From assembly GCA_049289295.1 (NCBI GenBank), contig JBATLL010000124.1, forward strand, positions 144,303 through 208,302: a stretch of 64,000 bases of DNA. Reading direction: 5' to 3'. Made by a program: the position numbers and the translations under genes. This DNA is from BOKV01 sp049289295 (GTDB lineage Bacteria > Pseudomonadota > Alphaproteobacteria > Rhizobiales > Rhizobiaceae). Position 1 is the first letter of the stretch. Every line of letters starts with the position of its first letter. Below are positions 9,114 to 17,354 of the stretch, one piece after another. The notes below the pieces were generated by a model. The model was not told the origin of the DNA and did no database searches. It saw nothing but the letters and a program-made list of their open reading frames with translations.

Positions 9114-10558
9114 GCAAACGGGTTCTCTGTCTTGGGCCAGTAATTGTCATCGCGCTTGGTGTAGGGAATGATCGTGAAATCTGGCGTGATCGCGCCTGGT
9201 CCGGAAATGTGAATGACTTCCGATGAGACCGGCGCAAAGCCGGCATAGAAATGCTGTGAGGATTTAACCACGACAGCTTTCACCAGTGAAAGATCAATGC
9301 CGAGATCGGTGAAGGCGCACGGGTGGAAAGTCTGGGTTCTCAGATCATTGACCACCAAATGAATGCCATCCGCTTCCAGCCAGACGCCGGTCCCCATGGG
9401 CATGGTCGTTTCGCCCATTTTCTGGCTCATGCCCTCGCGGATTGCCCGGATGGTGACCATCAGGTCAACTGGGTTGCCTGACATCTTGCCGACCTTGCCG
9501 CCAAGGCGGATCTGTATGGTTCCGCCGACGCCCACTTCCTTGCACATTCGAACCACGACCGGGTCCCAATAGATGCCAAGCGCTATGTCCTTGAGCCCGC
9601 GCTTCAATACTTCCTCCAGTACGAAGGTAGAATCCGATGGCGCGCCACCCCCGGCATTGTCGGCAAAGTCCGCCAGACAGATTGGATGGCCATTCGACGC
9701 TTCCACCCGGTCGAACGCGACTGAAATGTCCGGCCAGTCGGCCCGCAATTGCTCCCGCAATCCCCACAGCTTCTCGCCATATTCCCGCGCGACGGCCCCA
9801 GCCTTTTCGGCATCTCCATCAGTGATCGCGAGCATGCGGGTTCCAACACGCGGATTGTCCCCCCAGGGAAAGCCGTGCGTCAGAGTGAGCGAAAGGATGC
9901 CATCCTTACCCTCGCGTGCCTGAAGCTCATCCACGAAGGAACGCATCGGTTCCTTCGGCGTGTGATACATGGTCATCATTCGGCAGTCATAGTCGCGCAT
10001 GACCGGCTTGATCTTTCCTTCAGCCGTATCGGCGGCAAGCGCAAACAGTTCGCGGGCACGGTCCGGGCTGTCTGTGTGGGGATATTCCTTGTAGGCGATG
10101 ATGAGGTCTGCCGAATCCAGCATCAGCTCTGTAAGGTGGTGGTGCGGATCGATCTCAAGGCCAATGACTGTTTTGTCTCCGGTGATCTTGCGTGCCCTCG
10201 CCATGAGATCGCCTTCGCAATCGTCATAGCCCTCTGCAATCATGGCCCCATGCATGGATAGGAGTACTATGTCCGGCTTTGCATTCCGGATGTCCTCGAG
10301 AATCTCGTCGCGAAATTCTTCGTAGACGGCACGGATGGTAGGGCCGGCTGGCTGTGCGAAAGCGGAACGGCTCTCCACCACTTCCCAGCCGCGCGCCTCT
10401 GCCGCTTTGCGCCATTCGTGCAAGGGTGCAGAAAACATATTCGGCGGCCTGCTGGTAGCCTCCCGCGTGCTGAACGTTTCCTCAAAGGAAATCCTGCCAG
10501 TCGGAATGGGTGAAAAGGAATTGGTCTCGGTCGCAAGACCCGCGATCAGTACTTTCAT
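9110..10558 (-). CDS. M81 family metallopeptidase (MlrC-like)
   Basis: A 482-residue protein with the MlrC/DUF1485 layout: the N-terminal GLATETNSFSPIPTG block, the LSMHGAM segment, the conserved GLEIDPHHHLTE and DYDCRMMTMYHT motifs with likely metal ligands, and the C-terminal MlrC domain with the DNAGGGAPSDSTF segment. The founding member, MlrC of microcystin degraders, cleaves linearised peptide fragments, but most M81 proteins sit in transporter operons with unknown substrates. Here it is flanked by a TRAP small permease (4-bp overlap) and a hydrolase. It probably hydrolyses a small amide or peptide-like bond in the imported compound (inference). Confidence 0.9.
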   Translation of the reverse strand: MKVLIAGLATETNSFSPIPTGRISFEETFSTREATSRPPNMFSAPLHEWRKAAEARGWEVVESRSAFAQPAGPTIRAVYEEFRDEILEDIRNAKPDIVLLSMHGAMIAEGYDDCEGDLMARARKITGDKTVIGLEIDPHHHLTELMLDSADLIIAYKEYPHTDSPDRARELFALAADTAEGKIKPVMRDYDCRMMTMYHTPKEPMRSFVDELQAREGKDGILSLTLTHGFPWGDNPRVGTRMLAITDGDAEKAGAVAREYGEKLWGLREQLRADWPDISVAFDRVEASNGHPICLADFADNAGGGAPSDSTFVLEEVLKRGLKDIALGIYWDPVVVRMCKEVGVGGTIQIRLGGKVGKMSGNPVDLMVTIRAIREGMSQKMGETTMPMGTGVWLEADGIHLVVNDLRTQTFHPCAFTDLGIDLSLVKAVVVKSSQHFYAGFAPVSSEVIHISGPGAITPDFTIIPYTKRDDNYWPKTENPFA

Positions 10559-11085
10559 GTTTTGTCTTCCGTATTTGGCTCAGTCATGGACAAGGCAAAT
10601 TGTGCGATGAGATGAATGAAGATCAGCGTGAATGCCACGGGAATGGCGAGGCCAAATACCGTCATCGGCACATCAAGGGTCTCGGCACTTCTTCCGGCAA
10701 GCCGCGCGATATATCCGCGCTCCGGGTTCATTCCCGGTCCGAAGAAAGAGTACCAGAGGATGGGGAAAATGAAGATCAGGACGCCAGCCAGCCGCACGAG
10801 CGCCAATAGTCTGCCGGTTCCGCCAGACCTGTCCAGCATTTGGGGAAACAGCGATGGATCAGACCGGAGACGGAAGGCACAGGATGCGCCCAGCAGCCCT
10901 GCCCAGACCATCGAGAAACGGGCGAGTTCCTCGGTCCAGGCTGGCGGTTGGGCAAGAATGTAGCGGGCAACCACTTGCCAGCAGGCAGCGCCCAACATGA
11001 ATACGACTGCCAGCACGGCACCCCACAACGCAATGTTGTGAAGTGCCAGTGACAGTCGATCCAGTTTGAGCGCCAGCGGTCTCAT
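10555..11085 (-). CDS. TRAP transporter small permease (DctQ family)
   Basis: A 176-residue four-helix membrane protein when started at the ATG that overlaps the binding-protein stop (TAATG). A start seven codons upstream would overlap that gene by 22 bp and is less likely. It has WQVVARYILAQPPAWTEELARF, the usual DctQ signature near the second helix. It overlaps the M81 gene by 4 bp. Partner of the DctP and DctM proteins of the same operon. Confidence 0.88.
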   Translation of the reverse strand: MRPLALKLDRLSLALHNIALWGAVLAVVFMLGAACWQVVARYILAQPPAWTEELARFSMVWAGLLGASCAFRLRSDPSLFPQMLDRSGGTGRLLALVRLAGVLIFIFPILWYSFFGPGMNPERGYIARLAGRSAETLDVPMTVFGLAIPVAFTLIFIHLIAQFALSMTEPNTEDKT

Positions 11086-12056
11086 TATTGAATGGCCGCT
11101 TTCCACGCATCCAGCGCGCCTTCAGGCATTGGCAGAAGGCCCCAGATCTTCTGGGATGCTTCACGGAATTCGTTGCGGGCAGCCTCGTCCATTTCGATGA
11201 CCTCGATGCCCGCTTCCTTCAGCTTGCCAAGAACTGCAGACTGACCAACCAGCCACTCGCGGTTGGCCTCGTTGGCTGCTGCGATCGCATCGTCAACTGT
11301 CTTGCGTTCGCTATCTGAAAGGCCCTTGTACCAGTCTTCCGAGATGATCGCCGCACGTGTGGAAGCAACGATCGAAGCATCCGTGAAATGTTTGATGAAG
11401 CCGGTATGACCGAAGAGCAGCGGAACAAATGACGGGTTCAGGTAGCCGTCCGCAACGCCGGTTTGAAGTGCATTGGGAACTTCATCCCAGGCAACGATGG
11501 TGCCCTGCGCACCCCAGGACTTGAAGATTGCAATCTGGGCCTCATCCAGCGCACGCATGCGCAGGCCGCTCATGTCGGCCAGCGATTTTACTGGCTTGTT
11601 CGCGGTGAAGATGCCTGCCGGTCCGCCAAGATAAACGACGCTTGCAACCCGCACACCTTTTGCGGTTGTGCCTTCATTGATGCGCGCCAGCATCCCGCCC
11701 TCATTGAGCGCCTTGTCGATCTGACCTGAATCCTTGAAGAAATAGGGAAGGAACAGACCGAAGACAGTACCGTCTAGACCCGCCGCCGATTTCACATCGG
11801 ACAAAGAGACTTCAAGCAGCCCCTGACTTACCTGATCAAGTCTCTCGGCTTCATCACCAAGGGCACCGCGCTCATATTCCACTGCCTCCATTCCATTGGC
11901 CTTGAGGTGGTCGCCAAATGCCTTGGCCCATACATATGTTCCGGACTGATCGCTCTTCGGGCTGTCGAGAGCGATCTTGACCTGGGCGAAGGCAGTGCTT
12001 GACGCAAGCATTGCCGCGGCAGCTACTGCGTATTTGAGTTTCGAGATAAGTGACAT
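11085..12056 (-). CDS. TRAP transporter substrate-binding protein (DctP family)
   Basis: 323 residues from the ATG preceded by GGGAGAAAC, with a signal peptide MSLISKLKYAVAAAAMLA ending in AFA. It shows the DctP organisation including LADMSGLRMRALD around the ligand-binding arginine. The order here is M-P-Q in the direction of transcription, different from the P-Q-M order of the first TRAP operon in this window. Ligand unknown; the oxidase, peptidase-like and IlvD genes of the operon suggest an amino- or hydroxy-acid derivative (inference). Confidence 0.92.
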   Translation of the reverse strand: MSLISKLKYAVAAAAMLASSTAFAQVKIALDSPKSDQSGTYVWAKAFGDHLKANGMEAVEYERGALGDEAERLDQVSQGLLEVSLSDVKSAAGLDGTVFGLFLPYFFKDSGQIDKALNEGGMLARINEGTTAKGVRVASVVYLGGPAGIFTANKPVKSLADMSGLRMRALDEAQIAIFKSWGAQGTIVAWDEVPNALQTGVADGYLNPSFVPLLFGHTGFIKHFTDASIVASTRAAIISEDWYKGLSDSERKTVDDAIAAANEANREWLVGQSAVLGKLKEAGIEVIEMDEAARNEFREASQKIWGLLPMPEGALDAWKAAIQ

Positions 12057-12091
12057 GATATGTTTCTCCCTGTTTTTGGTTTCTGATGAGC

Positions 12092-13375
12092 CTAGTTCCA
12101 CAATCCCAACGCCCTTGGCAGTACCAGGCTGATTTCAGGCACAAACATCAGCACACCAAGAACAAGGATTTCGACGATGACGAAGGGGATCACACGGCGG
12201 GCAAGCGCCCAATAGTTGATCCCGGTAACCGTTGAGACGATCAGCAGGCAGCCGCCGAGCGGGGGCGAAACAAGACCGATCGAAAGGTTGAAGCAGATAA
12301 CGATCCCCAGATGTACAGGGTCGGCGCCGTTGGCGAGCGCCACCGGAGCAAGAAGTGGTACAAGCAGCGCCAGCGCCACCGTGATATCGAGAATCATGCC
12401 AGCAAGGATGAAGATCACATTCATCAGAATGAGAAAACCGACCGGACCCAGTCCAAGACCGGTGACCAGATCGGAAATCGCCTGCGGCACGCGTTCAAGC
12501 GCTGCCACGTGCCCAAGAGCCGCAACCGCACAGAGAATGATGAAGATCGACCCTGAAAGAACCGCGGTTCTCCTCAGGCTCTCCAACAGATCGCTGATGG
12601 TCAGACCTGCGTAAAAGCTGCCTGCAACTACTGCTGCAACAACGGCAACGGCTGCTGCCTCCGTCGGCGTCATCCAGCCGAACACGATGCCACCCAGAAT
12701 GATGAAGGGCAGGCTCAATGCCGGAAGCGCAGCGCGTGCAGCGGTGAAGATGTTCACGCTTTCACCCGGAGGTGTGCGGGGATGCTGCTCGATATGCGCA
12801 TAAACGGCATTGACTGCAAAAAGCGCTACAGCCAGCAGGAGGCCAGGAAGGATTCCTGCAACGAAAAGAGCGGCCACCGAAGTCTGCATGATCGCGCCAT
12901 AGAAGATCAGAATGATAGAGGGCGGAACGATGGGGCCAATGATGGCCGAAGCTGCAGTGATCGCTCCCGCATAGGCACGGGAATACCCTTGCCGCTCCAT
13001 TTCCGGTACTAGCGTGTTCGAAAGCGCAGCAGCATCGGCAATGGCCGAACCCGAAATTCCGGCGAAGAACACCGACGTCATGATGTTGACATGCCCGAGG
13101 CCACCGCGCAACCGCCCGACCAGTGCCATGGAAAGATCGATCAGCGCCTTGGTGACGCCGCCCCGGTTCATCAATTCACCCGCCAGAATGAAGAGCGGCA
13201 TGGCCAGCAGGGAAAAAACGCTGATCTGCGAGAATACCTTTTGCGGCAGGATCGCCAGATAGCGCGTATTGTCGGTTGCCACAAATGACAGCACCGCCGC
13301 CGCACCGATCACATAGGCAAGCGCCAGGCCAGAAGCCAGAAGCACAGCTGCAGCGATCGGGACGAGATAGATCAT
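12092..13375 (-). CDS. TRAP transporter large permease (DctM family)
   Basis: A 427-residue polytopic membrane protein with the DctM motifs FFAGISGSAIADAAALSNTLVPEM and GPIVPPSIILIFYGAIMQTS, and the SPPLGGCLLIVSTVTGI repeat near the end. The start codon overlaps the FAD oxidoreductase stop by 4 bp, placing it second in the operon. Together with the DctP and DctQ proteins it forms a complete secondary transporter. Confidence 0.93.
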   Translation of the reverse strand: MIYLVPIAAAVLLASGLALAYVIGAAAVLSFVATDNTRYLAILPQKVFSQISVFSLLAMPLFILAGELMNRGGVTKALIDLSMALVGRLRGGLGHVNIMTSVFFAGISGSAIADAAALSNTLVPEMERQGYSRAYAGAITAASAIIGPIVPPSIILIFYGAIMQTSVAALFVAGILPGLLLAVALFAVNAVYAHIEQHPRTPPGESVNIFTAARAALPALSLPFIILGGIVFGWMTPTEAAAVAVVAAVVAGSFYAGLTISDLLESLRRTAVLSGSIFIILCAVAALGHVAALERVPQAISDLVTGLGLGPVGFLILMNVIFILAGMILDITVALALLVPLLAPVALANGADPVHLGIVICFNLSIGLVSPPLGGCLLIVSTVTGINYWALARRVIPFVIVEILVLGVLMFVPEISLVLPRALGLWN

Positions 13376-14529
13376 GCTGCCAGCCTCAACCTGTCGGGTG
13401 CAATACTTGCCGGATTAAGGCCTGCAGCGAGAATGTCAGCCGGAATGTCATTGCCTAGTGCCAGTGATGCAGCATAGCGCGACAGCGCCGGCGCGGACTG
13501 GACGCCATAGCCGCCCTGACCGGCAAGCCAGAAGAAACCACCGACTGCACTGGAATATCCGGCAACCGGCACCTTGTCGGCGACGAAACTGCGAAGCCCC
13601 GCCCACTTGTTGCCTATGCGGCGAACCTCGATATCAAATGCGTGCTGGATGCGATCTATACAAATGGCGATATCCATTTCGTCGGGTTGCGCGTCGCAAG
13701 GCTCCATGGGGTCTTCATTGGCAGGAGAAATGAGGAGACGCCCTGCATCGGCCTTCATGTAGAATTGCTCTTCAATGTCCACAATCAGTGGCAGGGAAGC
13801 CGTGTCGAGACCGTCCGGTGCGTCTACGATGAGTGCAGTGCGGCGCTTGGGCACCAGTCCAATTCTTTCCGCACCTGCCATTGCGCCAACCTGATCGGCC
13901 CATGCTCCGGCTGCGTTAATAATCGTTGCCGCCTGATAAACGCCCGAAGCGGTCGCAATTACCCAGATGCCATTCCTGCGCTCAAGCTTTTCAACCTTGC
14001 AGTTCGTTGCGAGCATGCCGCCAGCCTTGCGGAAGGTATTCAGATACCCCTGGTGAAGTGCATGAACATCGATGCCGCTGCCGGTTTGATCGAGAGCGCC
14101 GGCATGAGCGTAAGTTTCCCGCACTAACGGATTTCTCTTTCGGATTTCATCGGCCCCAATGCGACTTATAGCGCCTTCCTTGCCCACCTCTTTCAAAAAC
14201 TGGGCAAGGTGCTTTTCCTGATCAGCGCGCGCAAGCATGATGACATCGAGCAGCTCCAGTAATGGTGCCGTGGCAAAGTCCTCTGGCGGATTGTGATAGA
14301 AAGCGGCTGAAGCTCGGGTCAGCGCGCGTATTGGCTGGGGTCCGTAGACTGGTGCGAAAACCGCCGCAGAACGGCCGGTGGTGTGATAACCGGGTTGGCT
14401 CTCCATTTCGAGGAGCAGGACAGACGCATGCCGCGCCAATTCCGCAGCCACCGATGTCCCGGCAATCCCGGCCCCGATGACGCAAAAATCGTAAACGCTC
14501 CCCATCGAGGGCTCATTGTGCGCAGTCAT
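13372..14529 (-). CDS. FAD-dependent oxidoreductase, DAO family
   Basis: A 385-residue flavoprotein with an N-terminal dinucleotide-binding motif (CVIGAGIAGTSVAAEL), the ATGRSAAVF-like second FAD motif and the C-terminal GQGGYGVQSAPALSR block of the D-amino acid oxidase/glycine oxidase superfamily. Relatives oxidise amino acids, sarcosine or glycerol-3-phosphate. It is the first gene of the eight-gene minus-strand operon ending in ilvD and faces the divergent XRE-cupin regulator. An amine or amino acid substrate delivered by the TRAP transporter is the simplest reading (inference). Confidence 0.9.
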   Translation of the reverse strand: MTAHNEPSMGSVYDFCVIGAGIAGTSVAAELARHASVLLLEMESQPGYHTTGRSAAVFAPVYGPQPIRALTRASAAFYHNPPEDFATAPLLELLDVIMLARADQEKHLAQFLKEVGKEGAISRIGADEIRKRNPLVRETYAHAGALDQTGSGIDVHALHQGYLNTFRKAGGMLATNCKVEKLERRNGIWVIATASGVYQAATIINAAGAWADQVGAMAGAERIGLVPKRRTALIVDAPDGLDTASLPLIVDIEEQFYMKADAGRLLISPANEDPMEPCDAQPDEMDIAICIDRIQHAFDIEVRRIGNKWAGLRSFVADKVPVAGYSSAVGGFFWLAGQGGYGVQSAPALSRYAASLALGNDIPADILAAGLNPASIAPDRLRLAA

Positions 14530-14570
14530 TCCGGTACTCCTCCCGATCCCGCGCGCGCCGATCCGGCACT

Positions 14571-14638
14571 TTTTCTTATTGGAAAATCGTGATACATGTT
14601 TTCCAATTGGAAAACAATAATATTTTCGGATTGGAAAA
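14571..14638. promoter_or_regulatory. Three 16-bp palindromic operators between divergent genes
   Basis: Three related 16-bp elements occur at 14571-14586 (TTTTCTTATTGGAAAA), 14599-14614 (TTTTCCAATTGGAAAA, a perfect palindrome) and 14623-14638 (TTTTCGGATTGGAAAA), with centres 28 and 24 bp apart. All share TTTTC and TTGGAAAA. They lie between the FAD oxidoreductase and the XRE-cupin gene and are good candidates for operators of that regulator, controlling itself and the TRAP/M81 operon. The in-frame translation of these repeats explains the spurious upstream extension of the regulator's reading frame. Confidence 0.7.
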
Positions 14639-14639
14639 T

Positions 14640-15242
14640 ATGCAGGAACTTGTTCCGGGACTTCAACCCAGGAAAGCCGCGTCTGAACTGGAACTGGGCG
14701 AACGCGTTCGCCAGATCCGCCAGGCCCGCAACTGGACCCTCAAGGAGCTTGCGGACAGGACAGGTCTTGCCATCTCGACCATCTCGAAAATGGAACGCGG
14801 CGAAATCTCGCTGACCTACGACCGTTTCATGCGGCTGGCACAAGGTCTGGGAATGGATGTGGGGGAATTGTTTGAACCTGGCGCCGAAGGGTTTTCGCAC
14901 GGATCAGTGACCGTAACGCGCAAGGGAGACGCGCCCCTGCACCGATCCGCTACCTACGACTATGACATGCTGGCCGCCGATCTTTCGGGCAAACACATGG
15001 TTCCCATGATCGGCCGCATCAAGGCACACAGCTTCGGAGAGTTTGAAGATTTCATCTCCCATCCCGGCGAAGAGTTTATCTATGTCCTGGAAGGAGAAGT
15101 CACAGTCCATCTCAAGGGACGTGAAGCTGTAAACCTTACAACCGGCGACAGCATCTATTTCGATTCGGGTCTTGGCCACGCCTATGTTTCGACAGGAGAC
15201 GCAGATGCCATGGTCTTGGGTGTCTGCTGGAAATCGGGGTGA
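14640..15242 (+). CDS. XRE-family regulator with C-terminal cupin sensor domain
   Basis: 200 residues from the ATG at 14640. The N-terminal helix-turn-helix spans about residues 15-75 (LGERVRQIRQ, LKELADRTGLAISTISKMER) and a cupin domain spans about 110-195 (HPGEEFIYVLEGEVTVHLKG, TGDSIYFDSGLGHAY). This XRE-cupin type (PuuR/SutR-like) usually senses a small amino acid or amine metabolite. A GTG 51 bp upstream would extend the protein through the operator repeats and is rejected. The gene is divergent from the TRAP/M81 operon, which it probably controls (inference). Confidence 0.9.
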   Translation: MQELVPGLQPRKAASELELGERVRQIRQARNWTLKELADRTGLAISTISKMERGEISLTYDRFMRLAQGLGMDVGELFEPGAEGFSHGSVTVTRKGDAPLHRSATYDYDMLAADLSGKHMVPMIGRIKAHSFGEFEDFISHPGEEFIYVLEGEVTVHLKGREAVNLTTGDSIYFDSGLGHAYVSTGDADAMVLGVCWKSG

Positions 15243-15998
15243 CTTTCAGCACTTGGTTTGTTTGAAAACCGGAGATGCCGGAACGCCTAACCGCAACCTT
15301 TCCCTCCATTTGCTCATCAGCACGACAATTGCGCGTGGAAAACAGCGCTCGAAAGCAAGTAACCAACTGAAATAATGAAATATATTTGGAGCGGGTAGCG
15401 GGAATCGAACCCGCATATTCAGCGTGGAAGGGTGGACCATTCTGTGGCCATTGCCTGCCCAATTTTTGCGTTTTTGGTCCATCCCGGATTGATACTTGGC
15501 TCTACTGATCCGGAACGGATTTCGAGAAAACCGAAGAGATTCAGAAAAAAGCAACAATCTCATTGCACGGAAATTGTACAACTGGCGTTGCAAACCATTG
15601 AATTAAATCAGCTTTCCACCCAGTCCATCGTGGGCGCGACAGCGAAGAATTTCTCTTTGTTTTTCAACGTCTTCAGATACATCGCAACGGTCAGGAACAG
15701 CTACAGGTGTTTGTGGTCATGGATCGGATTGGGCGGACTTGTACCTGATAAGCCCCCCTTGTGCACCGATTTTGCAGGGATTTGATTGAGTGCACGACAT
15801 GGCCGCATCATGATGCGCAAAATCACTCTTTGTTTTTCGGCGCACCGCCCTAAATAAAATGCCTGTGCCAATCGCAGTCGAAACAACCGACTGTGATGGC
15901 AAATCGCGCACGATGCGCGTACACCGGCTGGCACGCACCCAAAGCGCTCCAGTTGTGTCATTCAAGGCAAGGGCAACAGCGTACCGTGACGGCTTGGC
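15243..15998. other. 756-bp stretch without a convincing protein gene
   Basis: Reading frames here have no family resemblance and are interrupted by the tRNA-like sequence at 15387-15458. The stretch is AT-richer than its surroundings and contains a perfect 14-bp palindrome CGCATCATGATGCG at 15804-15817. It separates the XRE-cupin gene from the sigma factor gene and could be a decayed insertion or integration scar (inference). Confidence 0.6.
15387..15458 (-). pseudogene. tRNA-Gly(TCC)-like sequence with degenerate 5' half
   Basis: Read on the minus strand, the 3' half is an almost intact glycine tRNA: anticodon-loop TTCCA, variable region, a T-arm GCGGGTTCGATTCCCGC and an acceptor strand ending in CCA. 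The 5' half does not match: the acceptor strand pairs at about five of seven positions, the D-arm is malformed and the 5' side of the anticodon stem pairs poorly. The total length including CCA is only about 72 nt. It is therefore unlikely to be a functional tRNA and is either a decayed gene or the tRNA-3'-end copy left at an integrative-element attachment site. Confidence 0.6.
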
Positions 15999-16538
15999 AT
16001 GAGCAGCGATGAGATAACGGTCCTGATCGGGCGGGTTGCGATGCGCGACCGCGACGCCTTTCGTGATCTGTACAGTCGAACCTCAGCGAAACTTTTTGGC
16101 GTCTGTCTGCGTGTCTTGAAGGACAGGGCGGAGGCCGAGGATGCGCTCCAGGAAATCTATTTGAAAATCTGGCACAATGCCTCAAGGTTCGGCCCATCGC
16201 GCTACAGCCCGATATCCTGGCTGGTGGCTGTGGCGCGAAACCATGCAATCGATCGCCTGAGGGCTCGCAAACCGCAGGGAGCTGATTTCGATACCGCATA
16301 CGAGGTTGCCGATGACAGGCCAGACCCGGAACAGGCAGCCGTAAACAGATCAGGCGAGCGCCAGATTGGCGATTGTCTGGAAGAACTGGACAATGCCAGG
16401 CAGGAAGCCGTGCGCGGTGCTTACCTGGATGGATTGAGCTATCAGGAGCTTGCCGAGCGCCATGCGGTTCCACTGAACACCATGCGCACATGGCTGCGGC
16501 GGAGCCTGATGAAACTGAAAGAATGCCTGGAAAAATGA
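15999..16538 (+). CDS. ECF-family RNA polymerase sigma factor (SigK-like)
   Basis: A 179-residue sigma-70 family ECF protein. Region 2 is seen in DRDAFRDLYSRTSAKLFGVCLRVL and AEDALQEIYLKIW, and region 4 in YQELAERHAVPLNTMRTWLRRSLMKLKECL. It directs RNA polymerase to stress- or envelope-type promoters. The stop overlaps the anti-sigma gene by 4 bp, so the pair is coupled. The sigK-rskA arrangement with a fasciclin gene after it parallels mycobacterial SigK control of the fasciclin proteins MPT70/MPT83 (established for mycobacteria, inferred here). Confidence 0.93.
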   Translation: MSSDEITVLIGRVAMRDRDAFRDLYSRTSAKLFGVCLRVLKDRAEAEDALQEIYLKIWHNASRFGPSRYSPISWLVAVARNHAIDRLRARKPQGADFDTAYEVADDRPDPEQAAVNRSGERQIGDCLEELDNARQEAVRGAYLDGLSYQELAERHAVPLNTMRTWLRRSLMKLKECLEK

Positions 16539-17239
16539 CAACAGCCGGCGGCAGGGACAGGGATGACGATGCGCTGGCGGCAGAATATGCCGTTGGCGTT
16601 CTGCCGTACGCCGAGCGTGTCGCATTCGCGCGTCGCCTCGAAAACGAACCTGAACTGGCAGACAAGGTCAGGTTCTGGGACGAACAGCTGTCACCCATGA
16701 CGGAACAGGCCGGGGAAGTCGCCCCGCCAGACCATGTCCTTGCCAGACTCGAAGCAAATCTCTTCGAGCCAGCGGCCCAGCCGCGCGGTTGGTGGCAAAG
16801 CCTGCCATTCTGGCGAGGTCTTAGCTTTGCGAGCCTGGCAGCACTGGCAGTCGTCGTCCTGCTTTATGCGGGCTACATTCGCGGCCCGCTATCCGGTCCG
16901 GCACAACCATTCCTCGTTGCGGAACTTGCAGGCGATACGGGCGCGGTGCGCGTCCTGACATTCTTTGACCCGCGCGAAAGTGTCCTGAAAATCAGCCGTG
17001 TTGCGGGAGAACCGGCACCCGGGCGTGATTTCGAGCTCTGGCTCATCGAGGCAGACAAGGCTCCCGTCTCCATGGGTGTGATGCCAAGGGATGCCACCGG
17101 CACAATGCGCGTGTCGGCTGAACACCGCGCTCTGATCGCCAACGCCATCCTGGCAATTTCCGATGAACCGGCAGGCGGCTCACCGACAGGAACGGCAACT
17201 GGCGCCGTGCTTGCCCTTGGCAAGGTGACGCCGATCTGA
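16535..17239 (+). CDS. Anti-sigma factor, RskA family
   Basis: 234 residues from the ATG overlapping the sigma gene stop. An N-terminal cytoplasmic anti-sigma domain (about residues 10-55, AAEYAVGVLPYAERVAFARRL) is followed by a single membrane segment at about residues 95-114 and a periplasmic RskA domain with the conserved FELWLIE block and a C-terminal SPTGTATGAVLALGKV. It holds the partner sigma factor at the membrane until a signal triggers release, usually by proteolysis (family knowledge). No zinc-binding HxxxCxxC motif is seen, as expected for RskA. Confidence 0.9.
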   Translation: MTTAGGRDRDDDALAAEYAVGVLPYAERVAFARRLENEPELADKVRFWDEQLSPMTEQAGEVAPPDHVLARLEANLFEPAAQPRGWWQSLPFWRGLSFASLAALAVVVLLYAGYIRGPLSGPAQPFLVAELAGDTGAVRVLTFFDPRESVLKISRVAGEPAPGRDFELWLIEADKAPVSMGVMPRDATGTMRVSAEHRALIANAILAISDEPAGGSPTGTATGAVLALGKVTPI

Positions 17240-17285
17240 TGCAGACTGTCTGCTGAAGAACCGCAAAAAATAGTTTTGTCGTCGT

Positions 17286-17312
17286 GAAACTTTGCGCACC
17301 GGCCCTTCGTTA
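17286..17312 (+). promoter_or_regulatory. ECF-sigma-type promoter upstream of the fasciclin gene
   Basis: GAAAC (17286-17290), a 17-nt spacer, then CGTTA (17308-17312), 43 nt before the fasciclin start. This matches the general ECF pattern of an AAC-containing -35 element and a CGT-containing -10 element with 16-17 nt spacing. It suggests that the adjacent sigma factor transcribes the fasciclin gene. The call rests on pattern only. Confidence 0.5.
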
Positions 17313-17354
17313 CTCCTCTCGTCCAATCCGGACCAACCCAAGAGGAGATTTCCG

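Noticed and set aside
14589..14639. GTG start extending the XRE-cupin protein by 17 codons
   Set aside because: The extension translates the operator repeats; the ATG at 14640 gives the normal protein length.
15432..15785. Open frame of about 117 codons on the plus strand and a 115-codon frame on the minus strand across the gene-poor gap
   Set aside because: Both run through the tRNA-like sequence, have no family resemblance or good ribosome-binding site, and look like noise from tRNA-derived sequence.
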